64,000 nt of DNA, from assembly GCA_023213395.1 (NCBI GenBank), contig CM041465.1:227981741-228045740 (forward strand), given 5' to 3'. Below the pieces are notes generated by a model. It searched no databases and was not told where the DNA came from. It worked only from the letters and a program-made list of their open reading frames with translations. The stretch comes from Cycas panzhihuaensis (taxonomy: Eukaryota > Cycadophyta). The translations under genes and the position numbers were made by a program. How positions within the stretch are numbered: position 1 is the first letter of the stretch; each line of letters begins with the position of its first letter. This document shows, piece after piece, positions 1 through 16,180 of this stretch.

Positions 1-662
1 ACACTTCAACCTCAACAGCCGGATCCAGGTATTCCTCGCATTTCCTTTATTTTTTCCCTTTTATGTCATTCTTGCTTTTTGCACCTGCTTGATAAGTAAA
101 AGATAAGGAAACATAAAGGAAAAAGGGAAATAGTCTTTTATTTTACATTTACTTTCTTGCATCGTTTCTTTTACTTTGCATAACATAGGAATAGAAGACC
201 TGTTTACGTCATGCCTCTCAACCGCACTTTACTTCACACCTGTTGCACGTTGATTTTGTTGCCCTCTCGTTGCCTTCTCATTACCTTGAGAAGCCGCAAC
301 GCGCGAGGTTTCCCTCTCCTTCCCGGCCATCCGAAGGGTAGGAAGGCCTCGTATTTGCATGGCTACCTGGAAGCAACCAGGCACCTTGCCCCGAACCCGG
401 CCCGGCCAAGACGGACGTCCTGCGAGGTGAGATCCTCGCTGCCTAGCCTGATTAGTGTGGTGTTTTGTATCCCTTTGCTAGACGTAGGATCACCGCCCCG
501 CAGAGAGCGTTTCAGTAGGATAAACTGCTCCACCCTCGGGTAGCCTCATTGTTGGGTGCTCCTACCCTTCGCAGCCACCATTGCTAGCCACACACTCCCT
601 TTTCTCTTTGCCCTTGACTCTATTGCATATTCTCCCCACCAAGACACTTTCTTTTCTCACTC
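1..662. other. Retroelement debris, no gene recognised
   Basis: No coding region is recognised here. The part from about 200 to 600 is clearly richer in G+C than the rest of the window and contains a 110-codon open frame (211-543) without a motif I know. The stretch 245-345 resembles 4,165-4,290, which suggests that both belong to one decayed repeat family. It lies just upstream of a broken RNase H domain, so leader or spacer sequence of an old LTR element is the most likely content. This is inference. Confidence 0.4.
245..345 (+). repeat. Degenerate repeat, member 1 (related to 4,165-4,290)
   Basis: Both stretches begin with CCTGTTGCAC. Both carry a pyrimidine-rich tract ending in CTCTCCTTC-type sequence, then a GGC(C/A)ATCC(G/A)A(A)GGGT(A/G)GGA(A/G)GG motif. 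Spacing is similar but many bases differ. Probably two remnants of one retroelement leader. Confidence 0.4.
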
Positions 663-1085
663 ATGACCCTCTTCATCTTCACTGATAGCGGAAGCCGTGG
701 TAATCCTGGTCCCTCAGCCATAGCATAGATTCTTCGTAACCCTTTCAGACACGATTTCTTGCACTCTGAAGTCTTCCTCCCTAAGGCCACCAATAATGAA
801 GCTGAATACATGGTTGTTATCAAAGACCTCACTGATGCATTCTATTTTCACCATAGACCCATTGTCCTCTTTTACGACTCCCAGGTGGTGGTGTCCCATC
901 TCACCCAGGTCTATCAGGTGTGATGCCCACGCCTGAGAGCCCTCGCTTCAACTATTAGGTCCCTATTGGCTTATTTTCAGTCTATCAATATTTGACACAT
1001 TCCTCTGACCCTCAACGCTGAGGCCAACAACCTCATTCACCTCATCCTTGAGCATCACCTCCCTCTTCTTGATGACCACCTTTGA
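663..1085 (+). pseudogene. Retroelement RNase H domain, three internal stops
   Basis: A single frame of 140 codons from ATG 663 to TGA 1083-1085 reads as an RNase H of the archaeal-like type (RVT_3 / aRNH) found in some plant retroelements. Visible motifs are FTDSGSRGNPGPSAIA near residues 6-20 (first catalytic Asp, usual context DGxSRGNPG), NNEAEYM (catalytic Glu), FYDSQVVVSHL (second Asp), and HIPLTLNAEANNLIH, which corresponds to the usual HIPRxxNxxAD C-terminal motif with the final Asp replaced by Asn. Stops at 726-728 (TAG), 921-923 (TGA) and 993-995 (TGA) break it without any frameshift. No reverse transcriptase is recognisable upstream and no integrase downstream. Most likely a remnant of a Tat/Ogre-like Gypsy element; a stand-alone domain cannot be excluded. 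Confidence 0.8.
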
Positions 1086-4000
1086 GAGACTTGCATGGTC
1101 ACCATGTCACCCAAGTCTCAGGCCATCTTGCTCCTCATCTTTTCGATCCGTTCACACCTCTGAAAGGTAGCTACTAATGAGGTTAAACTATGGTGACCAT
1201 TAGGTTTACTCGTTCAGTCTTTCTCTTGTTATCATTACACCTTCTTCTTACACTCTCACGATGTGGGCATCCCTCTCATCTGTCATAGCTTTTGGTCGAT
1301 TCTTGGGTGGCACATAGGTAGCCCCTATATTGTCTCCACCCCTATTCTCGTATCCATGCATTCTGCCACGACACTCGTTGGCACCCTTGAATCTTGTTGT
1401 GATTATGATTGATATATATATATGTGCTATTGATAGTTTTTATTGCCAGCATTTGCCATCGCACCATGCTTCTGAGTGGCGAGGCTCTACTACTAAGGGG
1501 GCAGTGTTTCCCAGCTATCGAGAATGGGTATGGATAGATCGACTTAGGTAAGCGCAAGTATGCTTCTTCCTTTTCATCTTTATTATTTCTTTGGAATGGT
1601 AGATAGGAGCATTGCCTCATTGCATAACTACTGATCACATTCGAGTGATCACCTTGCACCTATTGCTTAATCATGTTGTTTGTCATCTTTTTAGCCTATG
1701 ATGACCTGCGGGACCTACCTCTCCGCAAGGTAGGCATCCCCATGGCGCTCTACAACCCCCTGTGCCACCTCCACGTCATCTCAAGCCTCACCCAACTCAT
1801 GTGATCTACTTATACCTTAGTCACCTATCACAACTCTTGGTACTTCACAAAGAGTTGTTGTTATCTTGCATCCTTTCATAGCATTTCTAGGAATCCTAAC
1901 TCCTGATGTCCTATTTAGTCTAGTCTACATGTCACTCAGACTATCCCCAGCCATTTGGACAGGAGGGCCAACCTCTCTTAGACCTAACACATCTCCATTT
2001 AGGGATCTTAGAACCCTTTCCATTGCTATTTTAGCATTATGGTCTCGCACCATTGTAAACTTAGCAGTACTATAAAGTTTACCACAGTACTGCAAAGTTT
2101 ACTGTGGTGTGACTGTTGCTCACTATTTTCTCAATCCGTCATGGCAATTCTCGCTCTTTTTGTGGAACTTCCATGTGGATAAGTTACCAAATCAACCCTA
2201 CCCAAAACCTAATTGCTTGATTAGGGTTAGGATGGGTATATATCCCAAAAAGGACCTCATTTTATCTCTCTTGGTTGTCCAACAATACTTCCTACTACTG
2301 TTATTCTGCTCTCTCTTCCTCTCTTTTCACAGGTATGCCTGGAATGCTAGAGTTTTTGCCATTCCAACCTAGGATTTGCCTGTAGCATCTCTGGTACATG
2401 GTAGAGGACTCTTCATCTAGCATCTTCAAGTGAGAACTCCATGCTTACCCTTCAGTTTTCATCAAGCAAGTTCCTCTTGCAACACCACCTTGTGAGGTAC
2501 CTTGTGAACCTTGCAGAATCTGCCTTTCTCCACTATTTGTAGGGGTAGATCCACCCCTAACACAGCCCAGTAGGTACCTCTTACTCTAGTTTTATATTTT
2601 AGCACATATTTATTCTATTAAAGCTTGTCTGAAAGTATATTATCCTCTCTTTTAGTGTTTTTACTGTAAAAGAGAGTGTTTTTTCCCATTTTTAGCTTTA
2701 TTACCTCAAGATTCCTCCCATTCTCCGCTGGTTTCTCTCAAGAAAGTTATGGGAGAGGGTCCATAAGGACTAGGTGAAGGGAGCTAAGGCAAGATCCATC
2801 CTTTTTTAGCCTACTCCCCAAGGGCAAACCCCTTCCCATCCTTCCTCTCTTGTGCCTATGCCTCCCTTAAGCAAACTAGGAGTTTGTGAGACCAAGCTTG
2901 TGTTGGGTATCAGCATATTCAACCCTTGCTGCACTAGTTCCAGGCTTACACGCTCTTCCTTTGGGCCCTCTTTAAGCCCTAAACATCATTCAAACTCCAT
3001 CCGGACCCTTAGTAAGGCCAATATGGTGATTCGTTGCCCATAGCGTCTCTACTATGCAGGCAACTCTTCCACATCATACAACATCCACTCATTTTCTTTC
3101 TTGTTGCCCATAGGCTACCATAAAACCGATATACTTTTACATCCTGAGGCTACGTGGAGGTCTACTTATAAGAGGGTTGGCCATCCAAAGGCTAACCTCT
3201 CTTTCTTGCTTGGTATACATTATTTTCTTTAAAAAGAGTGCAAAGTTGATTTGAGTAGTAGATTGACTAACTTAAGGTACAAAACTTTAGCATTTGTTTT
3301 GTATCATTGCATATATATTAGCTTGCATCTTGGTAGCCTCTTCTTAGAAGGGAAAACCCTTTGTGATTGCAGTTTTGTGATAGTGTTTGTGAAGGGAAAG
3401 AACACACTAATCCAGGTAAGTCCTTTCTCTTCTTTCTTCCTTCGTTTTCTGCTTTCTTGCATGGTCTCTAGCTCTCTTTGCTTTCCTGCTTTGTTTTTCC
3501 TTTAAACAGGGAAGGTAAGGAAGCCCCCACTCCACTTTTTCTCTAGTTATGACTACACATTGACTGAGGATGGGAGGGCATATGTGGCATACAAGTGAAG
3601 CTCCCCTATCAGCCACATCACTTTCCGGGTATGCATCATATCTCTTCCTCTACCTCTTTTTTTTTATGCTTTTATTAAGCATCTGTTTTATTTGCATAAT
3701 AGGTCACATAAAGATAAAAGGGTAATAAACTAATTTATTTACATTCACGTTGCATATATGTGCTACACAGTTACTTTTATGGGAAAAGGGGCATAATAGG
3801 AATTGCACCTCCCCCTTTTTCTTCCCTAAATTGAAGGCATCCCTTAGTTGGATATCACCTTAATATGTATGCTTGAGTGTACATAAAATGCTTTCTTTCC
3901 TTTCTTTTCTTTGCCTTTTACTATTTAAAAGAGAAAGAGAGAGAGAGAGAGCGTAGTTCTAAATCCCCCTTTACAGACACACATGACGTTACTTTTTGGT

Positions 4001-4339
4001 CATCTCTTTATCAGACCCCACATATCCAACATGCGTAAGTCTCGTCATTCTTAACCAGGCTTAATCCCCCTTAACTTACATAGCAGTAAGGATCCTCCTT
4101 TTGCTATTACCTTTTCCATTTAGATCCACCTTAGGCTACTTAGCCTAAGGAGGGCTTATCCACACTTGCCTTGTACCCCTTTGCCTGTTGCACCTCAACC
4201 TACGTCCCTTCGTTATAGGAAACCCCTCCCCCTTTTTGTAGGTCTCTCCTTCTCCCTTCCGGCAATCCAAGGGTGGGAGGGCGTCATCCTTTGGGACTGC
4301 CCAAGATACCCCTACGTGTATCTCACCCCTTGAAACTGA
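1086..4339. other. Decayed repeat DNA, no gene recognised
   Basis: Pyrimidine-rich, moderately AT-rich sequence with only short frames. A TATA-like stretch near 2,238 (GGGTATATATCCC) and another near 3,166 (CTTATAAGAGGG) would suit LTR promoters, but I could not pair LTR ends. A short GA tract lies at about 3,938-3,952. I see no domain. Confidence 0.4.
4165..4290 (+). repeat. Degenerate repeat, member 2 (related to 245-345)
   Basis: See the member at 245-345. This copy lies about 50 bp upstream of the left edge of the large duplication. Confidence 0.4.
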
Positions 4340-4519
4340 AAGTGAAAGCTACTCTGAGGAAGTTAGGCACCATTCACAGGTCCTGAACTCACGTTTTAGC
4401 GCACGGATGCCCTGTGTGGTGTTCTCTTCTGCTTATAGGATTCTATTAATATCCTAACATTGTACGTTGACCACCTTAACCCCTACTAAGCGTAGTGAGC
4501 ATCCTGTAGACATGATTCC

Positions 4520-8082
<3,563 letters not shown>

Positions 8083-8255
8083 TTGTTACGATTAGTAATG
8101 TTAGTTTTATTTAATTGTTATGTTATATTTATGTCACATGTATAAATAAACATTTAAGTGATTCAAAGGTTTAAAGTTAAAAGTTTATGTTACTATTTAA
8201 TTATTATGTGAAGGTCGTTGAAATGCATAATTACCCATTTCAACAAACCTTTCTT
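8083..8255. repeat. Left direct repeat flanking the LINE
   Basis: About 173 bp of non-microsatellite sequence that recurs at 14,292-14,466 on the other side of the LINE and once, without a LINE, at 44,344-44,516. It differs at 6 positions from the right repeat, whereas the right repeat differs at only 1 from the copy-B site. With the adjoining CATA/TA microsatellite the repeat is a few hundred bp long. It behaves like a very long target-site duplication. Confidence 0.85.
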
Positions 8256-8461
8256 TTCTTTTTTTTTGATAAGGTAAAATAAAATTACAGGGGGTTTTAA
8301 CTAGGTCCCCAAACCCAGTACATCAAGGCCATATGGCTTAGTAAAACTGACCATGACAGGTCCATGGTCTAGCCCAAGTTTTGATCTTCTTCTCCTATTG
8401 CCATTCCCATCTGTGCATCTGCCCTGACCAATCTCAGTAACTCCTCCGGGAACTCCTCTTT

Positions 8462-11400
8462 CTAGACTTTTGTTCTTTTATTAATCACAGCCCAATTTGC
8501 CAACCAATCTGCTGCCAAATTTCCTTCTCTGTAAGTATGCTGGATCTGAACCTTAGTTCTGGCCCCCAACACATCCTGGATATCCCTAAAAATATCTCTG
8601 TTTTCCCAACCAGGATCCGCTTCCCCTCTCAAGCATTTTATTGCGTACATTGAATCCCCCTCTATTATCACGTTTTGCCCACTCTCCTCGTCTAACAGGG
8701 TAGTGCCCCTCAACATAGCCCGAACCTCAGCTTTCTGGTTCGATTGAACCCCCAAATATTCCGCAAAAGCCCATCTCAAGTTGCCTCCATGGTCCTTACA
8801 AAGTCCACCCCCTCCCGCCTCACCGGGGTTGCCTTTAGCAGCGCCATCAAAATTTACTTTTACCCATAAAGCATCTGGAGGATGCCACTTGACATCTCTT
8901 CTCCTTATTTTAACGCCGTCCAGGGGAACTATACCCCATTCTTTAATAATATCTCCTTCCCCTTTGGGTATCCTATCCTCCTTTAATTTATCCATCATTT
9001 CTAAGATGGCCTTTCGGATCTCTTTCAACAGCATCTGGTTGTCCTTCTCTTTACCTTCGAAGATCCTCCTGTTTCGTTCCTTCCAGATGAACCAGGAACC
9101 TACCGGAAGTATCATCTTCCATAATCTAGAAAGGGTTTTACTTTTGAAGGGAGAGGTCCAGGCTAACCACTGCTCACCTAGGGAGTACGAAGAGACCCAA
9201 GCTATCCCCATTCCGGACCAGATAGCACTCCAAATGCCCTCCGAATAGGGACAGTGAATACATAGGTGGTCCAGGGTTTCCACTTCCAACTTACATAGCA
9301 CACATCTACTCGCCAAATGGAAGCCCCTCTTCGAGAGATTATCCAATGTAAGTAATTTATTTTGGAGGCATAACCACCAGAAGGCTGCAATTTTTGGAAG
9401 AACCCCCAACTTCCAAACCCCAGCTAACATGTCATTCCTGTCCCAGCCCTCTCTGCTCATTCTTAAATTGTAGCCAGCTTTAACCGTATATGATCCGGTA
9501 GTCGAGGAAGGCCAAATCAGGGAGTCTGGTACCTCCCTCTTCGGGATATATTGGTCATCTAAGATCTCTTTCACCCTAGTGATCGCCTCCTCAATGCTAA
9601 GCACTTCCTCAAATGATCTCCACTTCCTGTCCTTCCCTTCCCCCACCCAATAGTTCTTGACCAAGGGACCAAAGTGACTCACACAATCCCTCTTCATGGA
9701 CTCGATGTTAGGCATCTCTTCAAATTTAAAGTGACCACACCATCTATCCTCCTAGAACCTTATGCTTTCGCCATCCCCCAGCTTCCAGTGCATACCTTCA
9801 CGAAGAAGGGGTCTCGAAGACCTGATAGCTCTCCATACCTGGGACCCCTCCAAACAAAGCCCCTCCTCCAAGAGGAAGTGATTATCCCCCAGATACTTCC
9901 TTGCTATAATTTTCCCCCAGGCCGATCCAGCTTCTTTAGTAAGTCTCCATCCCGTCTTTGCCAGGAGAGCCTCGTTAAAAAAACCTAGCCTTCTAACACT
10001 AAGACCTCCCGCCCACTTAGCCCTGCAAACCTTTTCCCAAGATACTAGGTGAAATCTCCTTTTATCTTCAGCACCCGACCACAGAAATCTCCTCATGATT
10101 CCTTCCAAGATGGAGATAACCTTGCTCGGAATTCTGAAGACCGTCATTTGATAGACTGGGATACTCTACAAGGAAGCCACAAGTAACTGTAATTTCCCAA
10201 CCCAACTGAGGAGGGCCCCTTTCCAACCAGCCAGTTTCCTATTGAATTTGCTTACCACTGGGTCCCACATTTCCTTCCCCAGCTTCCCCACATAGAGAGG
10301 CATACCAAGGTAAGAATTGGGGAGGGAGCCTCTATCCATCTCCAAAATCCTGCTTATCTTTCTCTGTAGCCTCTCTGGAGTATTAATAAAAAAGGCCGAG
10401 CTTTTGTTCAAATTTATTTTTTGATTTGTAGCTTTTTCATATGCCTGAAGACCCAATTTTAAGGCCTTGGCCTCCCCCACAGAGGCCCTGCCTAGAAAAA
10501 TATTATCATCTACAAATTGATGAAGCACAATATTATCTAGATGGGAAGAGGCTCTTAACCCTGTTATCCTCCCTAACCTCTGGGCCTCCATCGATGTCCT
10601 ACCTAACATTTCTGCCATAATAATAAACAAAAAAGGAGAGAGGTGGTCACCTTGCCTCAAGCCCCTCGATTCGGCAAAGAAGGGGGTCGACCTTCCATTA
10701 ATAATTACCGAGAAGGAGACTCTGGAGATACAGCATCTCATCCACTCTCTCCATACCTCCCCAAAACCAAAAGCCTCGAGGCACTCCATCAAACAGTCCC
10801 AAGCCACCCGATCATAGGCTTTGGACATATCTGTTTTAATAATCATCCCCGCTTCCTTACGGTGCATCGTCAAATGCAGGGTCTCATGGACAATTATAAT
10901 GCCGTCCGAAATTTGTCTACCTTTCACGAACCCATCCTGAATTGGGGAAATAATCTCCGGGAGATACTCTCTCAGGCGGTTCGCCAGCACTTTAGCCAGT
11001 ATCTTGTATTTGACGTTGCACAGACTAATCGGTCTGAAGTCTTCCATGGCTTCCACTCCCTCCTTCTTTGGAATCAGCGTCAAGAATGTGGCCTGCCACT
11101 CTTTCAGAATTGTGCGCTTATGAAAGAATTCATTAAGCGCCAACATCAAATCGTCCTTGATTATCTCCCAGTATTCCTGAAAAAAACCTGGAGGAAAGCC
11201 ATCCGGCCTAGGGGCCTTGTCTCGGCCCATCTTGAATAAGGCCCTCTCGACCTCCTCCTGAGAGAAGGGTTCTGTCAGTTTATTGTTCCGGTCCTCAGAA
11301 ATCACTTTCGGGATATATTGCAATAGAGCCGCCCTGAGGCTGGGATCCCGACATCCTGGTTCTGTATAAAGCTCCTTGAAATAGTCCATCGCAATACCAC

Positions 11401-12589
11401 CAATCTGATCCTCAGCCTCATACACAACCCCATCTCTGCTACGAATCTTAGCGATCCTGTTATGGACCTTGTGTCTCAAGGTGGACATATGGAAGAACTT
11501 CATGTTCCTGTCCCCCTCCCTTATCCATTGCTCTCTGGATTTTTGTTTCCAAAATATTTCCTCCCTTTCTAGCACCTCCTCAAATTTCCTGGAAGTTAAA
11601 AGCTCCTTATGGACCAAATCCAGGGTTCTTCCCTCCCTCTGGATCCTCTCCTCTATCCCCTTTAATTCCCCTAGAAGGTCACTTTTATTTTCGAAGATAT
11701 TTCCAAAGACCTCCTTATTCCATACTTTAATTTGTTTCTTAACCCAACTCAGTTTCCTCGAAAATCTGAACATAGCACAGCCCTGGACCTGGATTCCCCA
11801 CCAGTCCCGGATCCTTTCTCTCAGTTAAGGTGTTTACGCCACATAAGTTCAAAACGAAATGGGGCCCCTTTATAGAAGGACGGGACGGACCCCTCCAAAA
11901 TAAGAGGCGTGTGGTCTGACCCTGCTTTCGGGAGGGTCTCCAACTTTACACCTTCAAAGTGGCATGCCCAATCGTAATTTATTAACATCCTATCCAATCT
12001 GCATTGTATGTGATTGAGACCTAACCGCCTATTAGACCAGGTGAACCTGGCTCCCCTGAGAGGCACATCCATCAAGCCACCCGATTGCAAAAACGCTCCA
12101 AGATCTGACATACTCCTAGTCCATCCCCCTTGCCCTCCTTTCTTCTCTTCCAGACTCAATGGGGAGTTGAAGTCCCCCGCCACCAGCCAGGGTCCATCCC
12201 AGTCTTTATGGGATTCCACCAAAACCTCCCATAATCTCCCCCTACCCTCCACCGAATTAGGGGCATAGATGTTGGTGATCCTATACTCCTTGTTGGTAAA
12301 GGCACTCACCAGCCCAACGGTTAAGAAGTGTTCACTCTTACACACCTCATAACCTTTCCACCTTTTGGGATTCCAAAGAGAGGCCAGCCCTGGAACCAGC
12401 CGAACCTACACTAGTCTTCCCCTCACCCTTCCTCTAGATCTTGTTAAGAACCTCTGCTTCCTTAATCTGCTCCACTTTTGTCTCTTGCAAAAGTACGATA
12501 TCAGCCTCAGACCTAATCTTAAGCTCTCTGACCATCCTCTGTTTAGACGGGGCGTTTAGCCCCCTAATGTTCCATGAAAGGACTTTCAT
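8462..12589 (-). pseudogene. LINE ORF2 (endonuclease-RT-RNase H), broken
   Basis: Endonuclease: the frame opens at ATG 12,589-12,587 with a WNIRGLN motif and LLQETK (metal-binding Asn and Glu), hits TAG at 12,438-12,436 and shifts frame before 12,345. It continues with IYAPN, GDFN, GARFTWSNRR, RLDR and SDHTPLI. A frameshift near 11,821 leads into the reverse transcriptase (11,773-10,166) with KTDMSKAYDRVAWD, GLRQGDHLSPFLF and the active-site variant FVDD (codons 10,516-10,505; most relatives have FADD). In-frame stops follow at 10,166-10,168 and 9,752-9,754. The last part (9,715-8,462) has a zf-RVT-like CxLC...H region and an RNase H with FDGAAKGNPG, QKAEVRAM and EGDSMYAIK. The function was target-primed reverse transcription; now inactive. 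Confidence 0.93.
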
Positions 12590-12949
12590 GGATGAAAGCT
12601 TCACCCCTCATCCTTTCCTACTTCTGAGGTTAGGGCCTTCAAGAGCTCCCCCCTCTTTCAGCGTGCTTTGAAACCCCATGTCTATCTGGGCTAGAGTTTC
12701 TTTCTCCCTGGTGGCTTTTCTAGGGGGTCTGCCCACCTTCTTCTCCATCCCATAATCTGGGACCTTCCTCACTTCTGAAGTGTTGCTTCTCGAAACCCAT
12801 TTGTGAGTTCCACCCCCTCCTCTACCTGAGTCTGCATCTCTCGACCCACCTCCTGCTCCTCCTTCAGCTGCAGGACCCACTTGTCACTCCTCTTGACTCT
12901 GTCCTCTCGGACCCCCTTCCTCTGGCTCAGAAAAATAATCCTCTAAGTC

Positions 12950-14053
12950 TCAGTTTATATTCTTAGCAAGCTTGGCCAGTGTCGCCTCATCAGCTGGAGC
13001 TCGAAGATCCCCATCCCCCTGAAACTGACCTGGGTCCAAAGAATCCACCAGTCGAGAGGTGCCTTCAGACTCTTCACCTTTAGACACATCCCTATCCAAC
13101 TTCTTATCCATCAGGTCCTTGCCCCCAGCTTCCTGAGTTTCCTTGTTGACCGCCCTATCTTCAATTATGGGGCTAGCCCCATTTGCATCCTTCCCACCAC
13201 CTTGCTCACTACGGGGGACCGCCTCAGCACTATCCATATTCTCCTCCTCAATCTTATCTGTTTTACTGACTTCTCTCGTTATTGTCGCCCCCTTGATTTC
13301 TTCCTCCTTCCCTTCCTCTTGTGTATCCACCCTCTGTGGCACCCCAGGGCATTGAAAGGGAAGATAACCCCTGTTCTTGCATTTTGTACACCTGAAAGTC
13401 TCCACCTCATAAAATAAACCTTGGATGATAGATCTACGGTCCGACTCAAGCTCTAGCTCAACCAGAAGCTCACTATCAAGCTTAGCCAGAACACAAAATC
13501 TGGAATTCATCAATCTAGATCTGTGCTTTGTTGCCAAATCCAAGGCTAAAAGAGGCCCTATCATTTTGGCCGTCCCTTTAACTGTCTCCGGATTCCAAAA
13601 ATGTAAGGGAAGCCCAGGAAGTTGAACCCAAATCGGAGCTTGTTTAACCACATGGGTGCCTGGGTCAAAATCACGATGCCATTTCTCTAATGACATGGCC
13701 TTTCTCCCAAACATCCATGGGGATTTCAGCAAAATAGGAATCATGTCCTCCTAGCTTAAAAACCTAAAAAGGACGCACCCCTTAGGCATAGCCATGACTT
13801 GGACAGGGTTTTTGGTCTTCCATTTGTTCCTAATCCACTCCCTGATAATGTCTAGACTGCCTGGGACAGAGAACCTACCTACCAAGTCGTGTTCCCGATC
13901 TTGAATGGTTTTTCTAACTTCCTTGATCGAGAGTTTGTATCTGTTTCCAATTTTAACAGGGGATATATCTTGTTCCTCCTGATTTCCAGTTTTTAATACC
14001 TCCAGGTAAGTCCTCCCCGAAGGAGAGGACTGAGATTGGTTCAAAGATGTCTG
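12950..14053 (-). pseudogene. LINE ORF1 (DUF4283, zinc knuckle), one in-frame stop
   Basis: One frame runs from the 5' edge of the element to 12,950, broken by a TAG at 13,753-13,751. Upstream of the stop it reads [10 protein letters not shown] and a basic region. Downstream it has SPWMFGRKAMSLEKWHRDF and VQLPGLPLHFWN, typical of the DUF4283 nucleic-acid-binding domain of plant L1 ORF1. A zinc knuckle CxxCxxxGYxxxxC follows; the expected His ligand is Tyr, explained by one C-to-T change. The tail is acidic and unstructured. The known family role is binding LINE RNA. ORF2 begins about 360 bp further 3'. Confidence 0.85.
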
Positions 14054-14466
<413 letters not shown>

Positions 14467-14739
14467 ATTATTAATACCCTCTCCTATATTCAAGGAAGTG
14501 GTTCCTACAATCTAGGGAATTATCCAAAGCCTATTTCAAAGGTTGGTTTGTTATATTTATAGGGTAATTTTATTAAGGTTTCTATACTGTTTCTAATATT
14601 AATAAAATCATAGCTTGGGAGGTGGTTGTTCTTCCCTAAAAGGGGTTTTCCACTTGGCAAAACTTATGTACGTGTGCAGTGTCTATTTACCTATGGTTTT
14701 CTATCTTTTTTATCCTATGGCATTGTGTATGATACCTAT

Positions 14740-15422
<683 letters not shown>

Positions 15423-16067
15423 GAACACAAGCAAGATCAACTATCATAAATCTCACTCAAATAAGCAATATGAAGATAGCAAACCAATCGTAAATCAAGT
15501 TTCTCAAATAAGAAGGAAGCAAGGAGTTTATTAATTTGGATTTAAGATCAAATATTCTAAGACATTGGTGTTCACTTAGAGCAACCAACTTTTGCTAAAA
15601 ACCAAAGATTACAAAAGAAGAAGAAAATGACTTTAGCAAGTTAGAAATAAAAGGAAAAAGTCCCCAAGTCACAAGACACCAAGAGACCAATGAATTTCTC
15701 TCTGACTAGTTGTCTTCTTCATAAATAATAAAAGAGGCACCTTAGCTTGTCTTTATGCATCCAAGACATGCACATACAATAAAACAAGATCAAAAGAAAA
15801 GAACAAATAACACAAACAAGTGGATGGCAAATTATCTCAAAGAAATCCAAAAGTTCCATGCCAAATGAGACTATAGATTATATAATACTCTTTAGAGCAT
15901 GCTTTTGGTAAGAAATCACTTATTTTATGCACATAGTATCCCTTTATTACATTCAGTTTTTTACTAATAACCTTAAAATAAGCACAAAATGAAGTAAAAA
16001 AATTAAGTTTCTTTATTTTGTGATAGTGCACAATCAATACCATTAAAATTAGAAGGATATCATTAAA

Positions 16068-16180
16068 TTTACAAAGGCCACATCACTAATTTTGATGGTA
16101 ACATCAAGAATTTGATAGTATCATCACCAATTTTAATGGTATATTATATACCATCAAATTTCTAATGGGGTCTTTGTAAA
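16068..16180. mobile_element. MITE-like foldback element, copy A
   Basis: A 113-bp segment whose ends are imperfect inverted repeats: it opens with TTTACAAAGGCC and closes with GGTCTTTGTAAA. The arms continue inward to ATTTTGATGGT and ACCATCAAATTT. No obvious target duplication, so the class is uncertain. Confidence 0.55.

Larger units (their letters stand above)
8256..14053 (-). mobile_element. L1-type LINE, minus strand, degenerate
   Basis: A non-LTR retrotransposon of about 5.8 kb read on the minus strand. Order 5' to 3': ORF1 (DUF4283 plus zinc knuckle), ORF2 (APE endonuclease, reverse transcriptase, RNase H), a 3' UTR of about 190 bp and a poly(A) tail seen as a T-run at 8,256-8,267. 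The 3' end reads TTTACCTTATCAAAAAAA, typical of plant L1 elements. The 5' end falls within CATACATA microsatellite at about 14,050 and ORF1 starts almost at once, so a 5' truncation is likely. Both ORFs carry stops and ORF2 also frameshifts, so it cannot move by itself. It is absent from the matching place in copy B. Confidence 0.93.

Noticed and set aside
211-543. 110-codon G+C-rich frame as a real gene
   Set aside because: No motif, no codon pattern I can support, and a related stretch at 4,165-4,290 does not keep the frame. Treated as repeat debris.
8781-9248. 155-codon plus-strand frame across the LINE
   Set aside because: Antisense shadow of the LINE RNase H region, which has clear motifs on the minus strand. 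The frames at 10,643-11,239 and 11,469-11,828 are shadows too.
8256-14053. Idea that the LINE is a recent, possibly active insertion because copy B lacks it
   Set aside because: ORF1 has a stop, ORF2 has stops and frameshifts, and the flanking repeats differ at 6 of about 173 sites, so an old insertion is more likely.
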